64,000 nucleotides of DNA from Lytechinus variegatus (Eukaryota; Echinodermata; Echinoidea; Temnopleuroida; Toxopneustidae), in contig NC_054751.1 in the NCBI RefSeq assembly GCF_018143015.1, positions 23,760,425 through 23,824,424 of the forward strand. The letters run 5' to 3'. The stretch's first letter is position 1; the number at the start of each line of letters is the position of its first letter. The notes below the pieces were generated by a model. The model did no database searches. It was not told where the DNA came from and was given only the letters and a program-made list of their open reading frames with translations. Position numbers and translations under genes: made by a program. This document shows, piece after piece, positions 47,680 to 59,890 of this stretch.

Positions 47680-49110
47680 TTAGTAGCTGCCGAAAGATAG
47701 ATATAGAAGACTGATAAATAGATAGAGACAAGATAGACAAATAGATAGATAGATAGATAGAAATAGAGAGAGGGAGAGAGAGGTGGATAGATAGATAGAA
47801 AGAGAGAGAAAGGGGAGAGATGGATGAATAGATAGATAAATAGAGAGAGGGGGAGAGACAGAGAGGTCGATATATAGAGGGAGAGGGGAGAGAGAGAAAG
47901 AGAGAGAGATGTTATAGATAGAAATATGGACGGACAAAGAGGGAGAGAGAAAAAAGACAGACAGATGCTAGAGAAGGAGAGAGATAGAGAATTTGAGAGA
48001 CAGATAATTAGATAGATAGAAAGATAAAGAATGAGAGAGACAGAGAAGATAGACAAATTAACAGATAGATAGATACATAGATAGATATAATTATAGAGAG
48101 AGAAATAGAGAAAGACAGACAGATGGATAGATAGAGGATTTGAGAGAGAGATAGATAGATGTTAGATAGATAAAGAGAGAGAGAGACAAAGAATATTAAC
48201 AAATTAACAGATAGATAGATACTCTAGTTAAAAAAATAGATAAATAGAAAGATAGATAGAGAGAATGAGAGAAAGACAGACAGATGGATAGATAGAGGAT
48301 TTGAGAGAGAGATAGATAGATGTTAGATAGATAAAGAGGGAGAGAGACAAAGAATATTAACAATTAACAGATAGATAGATACTCTAGTTAAAAAAATAGA
48401 TAGATAAATAGATAGATAGATAGAGAGAACGAGAGAAAGACAGACAGATGTATAGATAGATAGATAGATAGAGATATTAAATAGATAAAGAATGAGAGAG
48501 ACAGAGAAGATTATTAACAAATTAACAGATAGTTAAAAAATAGATAAATAGAGAGAAATAGAGAAAGACAGACAGATGGATAGATAGATAGGGAGAGATA
48601 GAGAGAATTTGAGAGATAGATAGATGTTAAATAGATAAAGAATGAGACGGAAGATTATCAACAAATTAACAGATAGATAGATACTGTAGTTACAAAAATA
48701 GATAGATGGGGGGAGAGAGAGAGAGAATTGAGAGATAAATAGATGTTAGATAGATAGATAAAGAATGAGAGAAACAGAGAAGATAACAGATACTGTAGTT
48801 TCATAGATATAAATAGATAGAAGAAAGACAGACAGATGGATAGAGAGAGAGAGCTGGAGAATTGGAGAGATAGATAGATGTCAGATAGATCAAGAATGAG
48901 AGAGAAGAGCGACTAATTAACAGATAGATAGGTTAAATAGGTAGGTAGAGAGAGAAAAATAGAGAAAGACAGATGGATGGATAGAGAGAGGTAGAGAATT
49001 TGAGATGTTAGATAAAGAATGGGAGAGACAGAGAAGATTATTAGATAGATAGATACTGCAGTTACATAGATAGATAGAGATAGAAGACAGATAGAGAGAA
49101 AGACATCAGC
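47680..49110. repeat. Large GATA/GAGA-type simple repeat
   Basis: About 1.4 kb of degenerate AGATAGAT, GAGAGAGA and GACAGACAGATGG units. Longer blocks (CAGACAGATGGATAGATAGA, TAACAGATAGATAGATACT) recur every 150-200 bp, showing higher-order duplication. Minus-strand ORFs rich in Ser, Leu and Ile are artefacts. Confidence 0.92.
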
Positions 49111-49129
49111 AAATCGGCAAGGCAAATGA

Positions 49130-49420
49130 TCAAGGCAAACATTCAAGCTCAGCTGCATTTACGGTATGTTCTGCGGATAACTTCGGTGTGGACTTTGGAT
49201 CGCGCGCCCAGCTGATAAAGTAAACAAACGTAGACGTAGACTCTTCACTAGTCGCTTTTTGGCTACTTTTCCGGAAAATGCCTTCGCCAGGGTGTAAAAC
49301 GGAAACGCGCGGCCGGGATAATACGAGTACGAGTATAAGCTGTAAAGCGCCTGTACTGGCCTTGCTTGTTTGTATGCGGTGTACCCGTCCGGACGTCTCG
49401 TAAGTATTTAGTCGCTCATT
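49130..49420 (+). promoter_or_regulatory. CpG-rich block with 75-bp right arm, possible promoter and first exon
   Basis: A CpG-rich island in AT-rich surroundings containing the right inverted arm (49236-49310). An ATG at 49278 opens 41 codons (MPSPGCKTETRGRD...), and a strong donor, CTC|GTAAGTAT, lies at 49400. If this exon spliced to the acceptor at 54251, the reading frame would stop at TAG 54271-54273, so it would be a 5'UTR exon of the AT-hook gene. This is inference; no transcript evidence is available. Confidence 0.35.
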
Positions 49421-49920
49421 AAGCATTTTTTCAGTTCTTGATTCAATTACATCCTATTTAAATCTGCCGTGTTTCGCTCATTCACTGAAATTTACACCAA
49501 GGCAGTTCTAGTACGGTACTAGTACTGTAGTAGGCCCTAGTAGCAGTAAAAATGTAAATGCGCTTCACTCTGGTCTCTGCTTTGTTATTAAGCCGGCCAG
49601 TCAGGGGATTGGAGCTCCATCGTCCCCCCGAAGTTGGCGGAGGACCTCCTCTCCTTTTGCCATTTTGCTTTTTTGTTCATGCCGTCCATCGGATTTTTGT
49701 CAGTTCAGCTTAAGTAATAATAGCAATGTTTTGAAATAAAGAATATTGTCATCGATAATTGATCATGTTAGAAGTCTCAAGAATCTATAATATGCAAAAG
49801 CCAAAAAGTTGGTCTCAAAGTTTTGAGTTTTGACTTTTGTCAAGTAACGAAGAAGTTAATGACACTTTCATTAGGTCTATTAGATCTAGGCCTATTTAAC
49901 AGTCAGACTAGACCTAACGT

Positions 49921-51427
49921 CAGGGTGACCAGATTTCACAAAATGAAATACGGGACAATTGAAAAATGAAGATCAACAAAGAAGGCTATTATAAACAGTG
50001 TTAGACTTGTGAAAAAAATATAAAGAATTGGAAAGGAGGGTGAACGAAAGAATAAAGGAGAGAAAGAAAAGAGATGAATTGAGAAGAAAGAAAATATGAA
50101 GGAAATATAAAAGAAATTTAGAATAAAAGAGAGAAAAAAGGTTTCTGTCATTCTTTGAAATGAATATAGAAAGGAAGGAAATATGAATAAATGTGTGAAA
50201 GACAAAATAAAACAGATAAAGGAAAAAAAGAAAAAGAGAAAAATGGAGGAGGAAAGAAAGAATGAAGGAAAGAAAAATGTTTCCTTCATTCTGTGATAAA
50301 AACAAAGAAAGAAGAAAACAGGGAGGAAGGAAAGAAGGAAGGAAGGTAAAGAAAGAATAAGGGAAAAGAATGAAATAAAGGAGGAGAGAGGGAGGTAAGA
50401 ATAAAGGGAGGAGCGTAATGAAAAAAAAGAAAATAATGGAAAGAGAGAAAGGGCAAAAAAGAAAAGGAAAACTGAACATGGGAGAAGGAAGAAAGAAAGA
50501 AAAGTTTAAGGAAAGAAAGAATGAAGGAAATAAAAAACGGAAATTTAATAAGTAAGAAAAAGAAGGAAAGAAAGCAAAATGAACAGAGAGAGAGGTTCAG
50601 GAAAGAAAGATAAGAAATGAAGATAGATGGAACAAAAAATGGCAAACAGGAAGGATAGAAGGATCATGAAGAAAGAACGAAAGAAAAGAAAGGAAAAAAG
50701 TTTGAACGTCAAGCAAAAAAAATCCAATCTAACAAAAATCTTGATATTTAGTGTTTTTTAAATATGATTTTAAAATCTTAAAAAGTTTTTTAAATATGAT
50801 TTTAAAATCTTAAAAAGTAAAATGTTTTAGAAATGAATAAAATTTTAAATGGAAACATTGTCAAACTTAGAAATTAGATGAAACATCACGGCATCATACT
50901 CACCAAGACTCAAAACGAAAGCTGAAACAACTAGATCTAGTTATGAAAACTCAATAACTTTGTTCTTCCGATTACATCTCCAAATCAGTAATCTGAGAAT
51001 CCATAATATTATTATAAAATGTCCTGCCGATTCTGTGATTATTTTGGTGGAAAAACTGTTTATCATGTGAGATTGTTTGCACCATTGAGAATCTGCTCCG
51101 ATCTATGCCTGGCTATAGTAGCCTGCTACACACAGGCAGTTAGTTGGCCAGTTCGTTTGCAATATATTTAATTGGGTTAGCAAGAAAATCACCGCAGAAC
51201 TTGCAAAAGTTTACAGTTAACAATTTTATTGTTGGCTCTGCTTCGTCATCTGTTGATTATTTGATGAAAATTTGTCACTTTTAAATGTATTAATGTACCC
51301 TTTGTTAAATATTCTGAAATAGGGGACAAATACCGGTAGGCGTCCCGGGAAGGGTTTGTCGGGACACTGAGACAAAGGAGCAAAATACGGGACGATCCCG
51401 GGAAATGTGGGACGTCTGGTCGCCCTG
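49921..51427. mobile_element. hAT-like transposon, non-autonomous
   Basis: 1507 bp with ends CAGGGTGACCAGA and the complement of CAGGGCGACCAGACGTCCCA. It is flanked by an exact 8-bp duplication, CCTAACGT, at 49913-49920 and 51428-51435. CAGGG ends and 8-bp duplications are typical of hAT. The left half (49960-50710) is an A/G polypurine tract (GAAAGAAAGG units), and 50753-50818 is a tandem pair of about 32 bp. No transposase. Confidence 0.88.
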
Positions 51428-51435
51428 CCTAACGT

Positions 51436-52599
51436 AGATCTGCTCTTAAGTTTTACAAATTTTTAAGGGCCAGGGCCAATTCCCATGTTAGGCTTGGAGA
51501 AAAACTTGTGTCTGATGTTGGATCTAACTTAAAGCTACTGTTTTGATGAGTAGATATTAAGTAAAATCAAGACTGTTATGTTAGATCTAACTTACAATAT
51601 CCAGAAATTGATTTCATTTTTGTGACAGAAAAGTTTTTTGGTTAGACCATATTTCAGAATTCAATATTAGGTTAGTTGATCTATTATTATATTCCAGTTC
51701 TGCTCCAGTAATTTCCCTCTAAGTTAATGTTAGATTTTGATCTACAAATGCAAGTAGTAACTAGATCTACAACTATAAATATAAGATTTCATTCAAATGA
51801 ATGATAAAAAAATGTTGGTCACAATGTCACACTGATCATGCAAACATTTGTGTAAAAAGGTGATCAAAAGGAAACTGGCAGAGAAAAAAACAGTAAAAGT
51901 AATAATATTATAGGCACTAGATCTATATCTATATTCTAATCTTGTATTTTGGTTTGCTTTTGTTTGACCTCTGTTTAGTTCAGTTAATTAGGCATACTAA
52001 ATTCGTTCCAGTTTGATTTTCAGTTCAGTTTAGTTCATATGTATTTCAGTAAGCTTTCTTTAGTCTGGATTGTGTTCTTATCACATCAGCCATTATCCTG
52101 TCCTACTTCTGTAGTCATCTCCTTTCCTTTCCTTTTCAGATATGCTTGTTCATTCCATCCTCACATCTGGTTCTTTTGTTGAACATTTTTTCATGACATA
52201 ATTACTGGTCATTTTAATACCCATCCTCCTTTTTTAATGATTTGGGTTGGATTTACTACATTTTAGTTCATTCTTCCTTTTTATGACATTTCATTGGTTA
52301 CCTTTAGGTTAATTTATATATTGTTACGCTACTGCAGAACCTATTTTTATGGGGGCCTGGGAAGGCAAAGTGTGTAAGAAGACAGATATTTTAATAAATA
52401 TGCATAGAGATAGATGTAAACACATGATTCAGATCTCTTTGTTACTTAATTCTTCATTTTGGTCTCTGTTATGTTTCATGTTGAGTTGTTGAACAATTAT
52501 TCGAACATTATTTTATTTTCCTTTCATCAATTATCAATCAAACCTCCTTACAAGTAGGTGTTCATTTTCTTTGTTGTATTTATTCACATTTTTAGAAAT
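51436..52599. other. Intergenic, no feature seen
   Basis: AT-rich unique-looking DNA with short local repeats (TTAGTTCAGTT, GTTAGATCTAACTT). No ORF, tRNA or element ends that I can support. It may belong to the first intron of the AT-hook gene. Confidence 0.5.
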
Positions 52600-53600
52600 A
52601 AAATGCTTGTTGGATTTTTCTCTTTTTATTCAAATAAACTTTTTGTTGGGGTGGACTTGCCCTTCGATCTTTTGAAATGGCATCATAACAAAGTATGTAG
52701 GTCTATTGCATGTAAGTTGGACATGTCACATAGGAGCAATCAACTATCACTGATTGTCTTGTATGATTTTTATGTCATCCATTTAGGGTCAACGGTCATT
52801 TAGGGTCAATGAGCTTTGGACATAATTTGGGGTATTTTTAAAAAATGTTATAACTTTTTTGTCTATTAGTTCTTGGTAATCGGTCACATGATTAAGGTCA
52901 AAGCTCACTTACAGGTAGAGTCAATGAACTTTAACCTTAAAGCTTTAAACTTTAAGCTTTAAACTTTAACTTTAGGGTTTTCAACATTGCACTGTTAACC
53001 AAGTTAAGCTTTTGAAATGTCTTAACTTTCAAAGTAAATGGATCTATTAATAATATAGGATTTGTATAGCGCACATATCTACTTTGCTAGGTGCTGAAGG
53101 TGCTCCTATATTACCCCGGCTAAGATAGTCTACCGATTCTGGTACGCACAGCTTTTTGAGGAATTACTTCCGGGCGGTACCCATTTACCTCACGTGGGTC
53201 GAGTGCATCACAGTGTGGATAAATTTCTTGCTGAAGGAAAACACACCATGGCTAGGATTCAAACCCACGACCCTCTGTTTGAAAGTTGAGAGTCAGAATC
53301 ACTAGACCATGACGCGCCCACATGAAACTTGATTTATTAAGGTCAAAGGTCACTTAGGGCTTATGAACTTTCACCATGTTGGGGGTATTGAAATGCCATC
53401 ATCTTGGACATAAGGGTAATCAAGTACTATTGTTCCTCTTCCACAAGCTTCAGGTCACGTGATCCAGGTCAAAGGTCATTTAGGTCAATGAACCTAGTAT
53501 TTTATTATCATATGAGTATTTTTTTAAATGAATGATTTATCATCTTAGATGCTTTACTGCATCGCATAATACAGGTGAGGCTACCTGAGGCATTCCAAAT
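52600..53600. mobile_element. Decayed DR1-type repeat with inserted SINE
   Basis: A diverged relative of 29433-30729: TTGGACATGTCACATAGGAG, ATTTAGGGTCAATGA and, at the right end, CAGGTGAGGCTACCTGAGGC. DR1 13-mers remain near 53344 and 53469. A minus-strand tRNA-like SINE occupies about 53052-53320 (head GGTCTAGTGATTCTGACTCT, B box GGGTTTGAATCC) and splits an ATGGATCT/CATGAAACTT segment. Confidence 0.72.
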
Positions 53601-54251
53601 GTTGCATCATCTTTTTATAGACAATTTACATTTTTTTCTTAAAAAGATGTTCTATTCACAATATACCTTAGCATTCATCTTCAGAGCAATGTTTTCAACC
53701 AATGAAGTCAGAATATTTTAAATATATGTTTAATCAAAAATCACAATCCTGTATACATATGTGAATACCAATTATTTTAATAGTTTTAGGAGTATCAAGG
53801 TCAAAGGTCATAGTGGTAATGTTGAAATATTTATAAATTTGACAACTGATAATGAATTTTAAGGGGTCAACATCAAACTTGGTTCATATTCATAGATCAG
53901 AGGGACAGTGATCTGCTTAGGTTTGGGGACTCGAGTTAAAAAGAAAAATGTTACAATTGAATATCAATCAAAGTGGATGCAAATTTAAACAAAGAGTTTT
54001 GTCTGAATAATATGTACCCTTTGATGTTAACTTTAACATGCCTTGTGATGTAATGACAGGTATTATAACATCAAATAACATGCAATATGATGGCATGAGT
54101 TTGTTGGGGCAATTTTGACCACTTTTTGAGACTTGATGCATGTATATGTACACTGAACAATTATGCTGAACTTTGGTGCATTATATCTGAATAAAGCCCC
54201 ATGTGTTACTTTACACTTTGTGCTAACACTGAATGTATACTTACCTTTCAG

Positions 54252-54327
54252 ATCAACGATTACTAGAGAATAGAGAATGCGACTGTACAAAGATAGAGTT
54301 TAAAATGGTCACAAAGAGAAGATCATC
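54252..54327 (+). promoter_or_regulatory. 5'UTR part of AT-hook gene with upstream ORFs
   Basis: The acceptor ACCTTTCAG at 54243-54251 starts this exon. An upstream ATG at 54277 opens an 8-codon ORF (MRLYKDRV) that ends at TAA 54301-54303, in frame with the main start. Another ATG at 54305 in a good context opens a different frame that overlaps the main start and ends at 54415. Both could reduce or shape translation. Confidence 0.55.
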
Positions 54328-56653
54328 ATGGAAGGTAAAGTCTTTAAAGAACCCAGAGATCCAGAGGTGGTTCCTGAATCTGAAAGAGATAAAAGAAAGG
54401 ACTGTTCAGCAGTAAGACTCAAGGAAATCAAAATTGTCCTTCGAGACATACAGACACCAAAGTCTGCTTGGCCAGGAGAGCATCTACAGAGCTTATGTGA
54501 GACCTGTAAGCCAAGGGAAATACATGAGCTAGCTGCTAAATCTGATGTCAAGTACAAGAGAGGCAACAGAAGAAAAAGTTGTGACGAACTGCTCAATTGC
54601 TGGAAAGCACCAACCAGAAATCACAGACTGCCAAAACGTCTCCAGGACTTTGTTGTAGACAGGACTGTTCTGCACTTGATTGAATTCAGCAATTGGTATA
54701 ATATGGGGAGAGTCGCCAGACATTGTAATTTGACTGTAAAATCTAAACCCTATGGTGTGCCAAAGCCAGAAAATAGTCCGCACAAAGGCTCTTCGATTAC
54801 AAGTAGGATCTGTCAGAAAGAACAAATATCACATGACAATGAAAAGGTGATGAGACCTGCAAGTAAGACGACAACAAAGCACAGAGGCAGACCTAAGAAG
54901 CAGTTGAATGCAGCACGAACAGTCACAGAAGGACTTCATAAGCGCAGAGGCAGGCCAAAGAAATGTGAAGATGAAGTGCACACACTTACAGTTCCAAGTT
55001 CTAAATCAGCACTCATAAGGCCAATGGGTAAATGCAAATCTCTTAAAAAGATGAAGTTACCAAAATCTCCTGTATCTGTAAAGTCTAATCGTGGTATGAT
55101 ATCCAGGAAAAGTCAGGATTCACAAATCTCTGAACAAGTTTCTAAGCGAAGAGGCAGACCCAAGAAGTGTCAGGATGTAAATCATGGTGTGCCAATATCT
55201 CAGTCAACTCCTGCAAATCATCAGACAAGAAACAAAAGGAAGTGTTTAGGGGATTCACAACAGACTATGCCAGTTTCTCAATCATGTCTTATAACTTCTA
55301 AGCCAAGAGGTAGACATACAAAGTGTAAGGATTTGCAAGAAATTGTGACAGTTTCTCATACAGGTTCTGGAAGTAGTAGGCTAAGAGGCAGGCCCAAAAG
55401 GTCTAAAGATGCATCCAAATCTCTACTCATTTCTGTCTCATCTTGTGCACAACCAAAGCATCAAGGCCAATCAGATAAATTGAAGGGTGTAAACAAAATG
55501 CCTTCAGGTTCAACTGCTGCTGGGCCTAAACAACTTAGCAGACCCAGAAACAAAAGGAAATTACAAAAGACAGTGACTTCGTCTTCAAAAAGTGATAGTC
55601 CAGTTCTTAAGTGTCGGGGTCGGCAAAGTAAGTGTTCTGTCTTGCTCAAGGATGGGAAGATTAATTCAGAGCACAAGATACCTGATAATGCAGAGCAATT
55701 TAGGAAGTGCTGTATTAGGTCTAGGAAACAAAAGTTTGGTGTCTTCTCATCAAAGCAGAATCTGCTTGCATCTTCTGGGTCTACTCGAGGACTTGTCAAT
55801 CCAGACTTCAGTATAGATGAAAATAACCCATGCACACTGAACATCAATGAATACCTCACCCAACTTGGCAGTTACCTCGAACCAACAGATCACTGTGAAA
55901 CAACGGCAGAGGGGAATGTGAGTGAATCCAGAGAAGGATTACATATATGTGATGAAAACAACAATATAATCATCATGGATTCAGATGCATTACAGGAAAC
56001 ATCCCCATCACAATGTAATAGAGGTATCAGTGATGAAGGAACAATATCCACAAGGAGAAAGGAAGGTAGAGATGAATCACAGTTTGGAAGTGGTAGCAGA
56101 AGCCTGGTCATTGATACAAACAATAACCTGACCATTGAAAGAAACATAAATATGACCTTTGAGACAAACCAGAACCTAATCACTGAAGCAAACAATAACT
56201 TTGTCACTGAAACAAATAATAACATGGTCACTGATGCAAACAACAACCTGGTCATTGAAGCAAACAATAATGTGTCTATTGAAACAATCAAGAACCTGGT
56301 CACTGAAGCAAACAATAACTTGGTCACTGATGCAAACAACAACCTTGTCATTGAAACAAACACCAACCAAACAAATGATACAGGGAAACTACGAAGTGAT
56401 AGTGGTATCAGTGACATCAGTTTTGATGCCAAACAAGTCTCAAAGCCCAAGAGATCCAGAAGAACACAGGAAGATAAAGTACAACCGCGATCCTCAAGTT
56501 TGAACCTTAGGCGTAGTGAAAGACTTCGTCTGAAGGAGAGCTACCAAAGGTATAAACAACTGTGGACTGATACTGGCATTTGTAAAAAGTCTGAGAATTA
56601 TTCACAGAGAGAGTCGAGCATCAACCAAGAAAAACTGGAGAGTACTTTGGATG
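54328..56653 (+). CDS. AT-hook protein, first coding exon (775 residues)
   Basis: Large exon of a gene I do not recognise. The ATG at 54328 is the first after the in-frame TAA at 54301. Four consensus AT hooks, RGRP(K), start at residues 186, 207, 275 and 353, with decayed versions at 327 (PRGRH) and 430 (CRGRQ); these bind the minor groove of AT-rich DNA. Residues about 100-140 (LPKRLQDFVVDRTV...ARHCN) look like a small folded segment. Residues 594-681 are eleven 8-residue repeats of the type VTEANNNL. RSDSGISDIS at 690-698 resembles a phosphodegron, and LRRSERLRLK lies near the end. The protein is basic in the N-terminal half and is probably nuclear. Donor GATG|GTGAGT, phase 1; reading on past it meets a stop after two codons. 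Confidence 0.88.
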
Positions 56654-57033
56654 GTGAGTAATAGTTGCACATTCAGTGTTGACTTGCTCAGAATATGCAG
56701 GGAGAGGAAAGTGGGAGGTGTGGAAAGTTGTATATCAAGTGTTATGTTTGGTCTTTGGAAGATGTCTATCCATTCTCTTGAGCACTTAATAAAGGGTATC
56801 ATTGTAAAAGAATTGTACATTTTGACTTTTGCAACTATTTCAGCTTTAATTGACCCTTGGGTTGTTGTAATGATTGGATTAACTTGATAGAAATGGTGTT
56901 CAATACTGAAATAAATTGTGAAGTTACATTCAATTAGGATGGAGGGTAGTTGATTTTAGGCAGTTTCACACACCATTGTGATTTGCACATGGTTTAATAT
57001 ATTTTTTTTGCACCGTTTATTCAATAAATGCAG

Positions 57034-57193
57034 ATGATCTCCTACATGAGTTTGTTGCCATGTGCCCCCTGGAAAGCGATATCCCACTCTCAGACAATGA
57101 CTGCTTCTCCTTGCTTGCGGAATCTCCTATCTTCACTGGCATTGAGTTAGGATCACTTTCAGGGTTTGACATGCCCATTGAGGAGGAAACTGG
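57034..57193 (+). CDS. AT-hook gene, exon 2
   Basis: 160 nt, acceptor AATGCAG|AT, donor CTGG|GTGAGT. It joins in frame to 56653 (phase 1) and ends in phase 2. It encodes an acidic, hydrophobic segment DDLLHEFVAMCPLESD...SDNDCFSLLAESPIF...DMPIEEETG. Acidic-hydrophobic composition resembles an activation or protein-docking segment, but that is inference. Confidence 0.85.
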
Positions 57194-58903
57194 GTGAGTA
57201 TTTAGGGAAATTTATGTCGTTAGGGGGGCTAATCTCTTCAAGGTCTTTTTTTCAAAGTTGAATTTCCTTGGATTTGTTTTCCATCATGGGGGCTATTTTT
57301 TCTCATGTTTTTTTTCCCATTTGGAATTGTTGTGTATGGGGATTTTTATAAGTTATAAGAGTTTATACATGTATATGTAATACATTGTTGGTGAAGGCGA
57401 TATGCAAACTATCACTTTTGAGGCAGGCAAGCTGGATGTAGCTCTCTTTCTGAAGCAAAGCTGAGGATATTTTAGATAGAGAGAACATCTAACTCGCAGA
57501 GAAAGTGATACTTTTGCCTCATCACCCAAAATCAAGAGGTGATTGTATATTCCACATCTGGTACCATACCACTTTAAAAGAAGAAACCAATGTTCATTTT
57601 TTTCTTCAATAAAGAATTTGATTTTTGAAAAAGTAAGATTTCCTACTAAAAATCACTCTAATTGATTTTATCTATAATTGCCAGTGCCTATGTGAACAGC
57701 GCGCAAGCATTTACATCTCGAGCAAGATAATTGTGACGTCACAAAGGTGTATTACTCTCACAACAAAACAATTTAGGGTCAATGCACTTTTTATTTTGTG
57801 CAAAGTTTTACCGCTAGTCATGGGCGGAAATCCCAGGGGGGACATGTCCCCCCTACTCAAATTAGTAGGGGGAACACAATATCAAATGTCCCCCCTACTA
57901 TTTGTGGTCTTTTATGATGGTAAGAAATACATCAGTAAAAATCGAAATAAAACATGTATTTAAGGACGAAATGACCTTTTGTGATGCTTGTCAAATTTAT
58001 TTTCGTCGAAATGAGCGTAAATTTTGGGTGAAAACTTTTATTTTTGCTTGTCAAATTTTCCAGCTCCTTAATTGTCCCCCCTACCTTTTGGGACAGATTT
58101 CTGCCCCTGCCGCTAGTGCATATGTAGACTGCGTGTTCTCATCTAGATCTTGCATGATTGTCACTGCATGTGATGAGAGAAAAATGGAACCAAAAATTGA
58201 AAGCCAATGACGCTTTATTTTGTGCATACTCAAACTAATTTACAATGCAATATGAGCCTGTGGGCATAAAGTGATTGGTTAACATTGGTTTTACTTTTAA
58301 AAAATCTGAGCTAGAAGGTCACACTTGTCACCTGTGTCTGTGATATGTTCCAAAAATGAAGCCCAGAAAAAATTGCGTTCGAAAATGATTATTTAGTGCT
58401 TCAAAAATTGAAATATAAAGTGACCGGAAACACCATCTTAATTTCATCCCATACACTTATGTGTACTATTCAGGTGTCTATAAGACGCCTATTCACAAAA
58501 TAGGGGTTTGCCTTGTAGTTTTAGCTTTTCATTCTCAATAATGGTTGTTTTCAGGGTTAATTAGTTCTAATACATGCACTTATACACCTGTTTCATCTTG
58601 GTTCAAGAATTTTTAAAATTGGCTGCTCACAAAGTTAAACAATACCTTTAAGTGACCATCAAAACGCAAAAAAAGTTCCATCACTGCGAGTGATAATGGA
58701 TGGAGAAACTACTCTGTATCATATGACTGACTTGTGACCTATCCTATAGACCAATTTCACAACGTGAGAGGGCAGCAGACTGGTCGCCATGCTGCGGTGG
58801 GCGAATCAACTTTTATAGTACACAAGTCAATAGGGTATTTGGTACATTCGTTCGATTTTTTTTAATTTTGTACCAATTGAGCAGATTTCTTGTAAGATTC
58901 ACA

Positions 58904-59059
58904 ATGAGCATTAATCTGAGAAGTTCAGGTCGCAGCTGTGCTGTGTTCAATTGCCACAACAATTGGAGAAAGCTTCAGGAGTGGAAGCAAAGTGAATGTG
59001 AAATTCACTCGCCTTGGACTCATGAAGCCTGTTTGTGTGTGAAGCCGTACTCCCTGCAT
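58904..59059 (+). pseudogene. Possible THAP-like zinc-finger exon of transposase
   Basis: ATG at 58904 reads MSINLRSSGRSCAVFNCHNN, then CEIH and CLCVKPYSLHR, ending at a possible donor ATAG|GTGTGT. CAVxxCxNN...PYSLHRFP-like patterns occur at the N terminus of THAP-domain transposases (P, Kolobok and ISL2EU types). The Cys/His spacing is not the classical THAP spacing, so the call is tentative. The rest of the transposase gene is missing. Confidence 0.4.
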
Positions 59060-59159
59060 AGGTGTGTGTGTGTGTGAGTGTGAGAGAGAGAGTGGGGGGG
59101 GGGAGTGGATGGCCCATAGGTAGATTTACTTAGATGAAAAAAGCATTATGTTGTTGGAT

Positions 59160-59466
59160 CTGGATCCCATTTCATAAAGAGCTGTTACAATAACTCTTGC
59201 TGGAATGACAACTTTCACCAAAAAAGCCATTCAAGGCCCTGTTTCATAAAGAGTTGCTATGATAGCAACTCCTGCTGGAATGGTAACTACCATGGCAAAA
59301 GTGAGAATTCTGCTTCCTGATTGGCTTTTATAATAAAAATTGCCATTCCAGCAAGAGTTGCTATCATAACTTTTTTTTATGAAATGGGCATTCTCACTGT
59401 TACCATGGTAGTTAACATTCCAGCAGGAGTTGCTATCATAACAACTTTTTATGAAACAGGGCCCTG
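59160..59466. mobile_element. Palindromic MITE with TTTCATAAAGAG ends
   Basis: 59235-59282 (GGCCCTGTTTCATAAAGAG...CTGCTGGAATG) is complementary to about 59417-59463. A second pair (59170-59215 and 59345-59392) overlaps it, so two related palindromes are interleaved. Confidence 0.8.
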
Positions 59467-59629
59467 GCCCTCTCTTCCCCTTCCTCCTTTCTCCTTCCTC
59501 TCTGTTTTATTCTCTTGCCTTGCCCCCTCCTTTTGGATACTTATAGGCCTGCATAAAATGTGGTGGTGGTGGTTTTTTTGTGGGGGGAGGGAGGGGGGAT
59601 TTATTTGATCATGCTTAGATGGAAATATC

Positions 59630-59890
59630 AGTCCCTCTCTCTCTCTCTCTATCTATCTCACACTATCCCCCCTCTCCCTCTCACTATCCCCTTCTCTGTA
59701 TTACACTATCCCTCTCTCACACTCACTCTCGCTAGCCCCCCCTCTCTCTCTCTCTCACTACCCCCCCTTTCTCACTATTCCCCTCTCCCCTCTCACTATC
59801 CCCCTCCTCTCACACATACTCTCTCCCCCCTCTCCCCTCTCATCCTCTCTCTCATCCTCTCTCTCTCTCTCTCTCACTCTATGTCTCGTT
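59630..59890. repeat. CT-rich simple repeat
   Basis: TCTCTCTC and CTCACTATCCCCC units on the plus strand. ORFs across it have Ser/Leu/Pro-only composition. Confidence 0.9.

Noticed and set aside
47595..48056. Hydrophobic multi-pass protein on the minus strand
   Set aside because: Ser/Leu/Ile/Tyr-only composition arises from GATA/GAGA simple repeat.
49973..50645. Phe/Ser-rich minus-strand ORFs of up to 168 residues
   Set aside because: They are translations of an A/G polypurine tract inside a transposon.
55890..56450. 186-residue minus-strand ORF opposite the AT-hook exon
   Set aside because: Antisense shadow of the 24-bp coding repeat.
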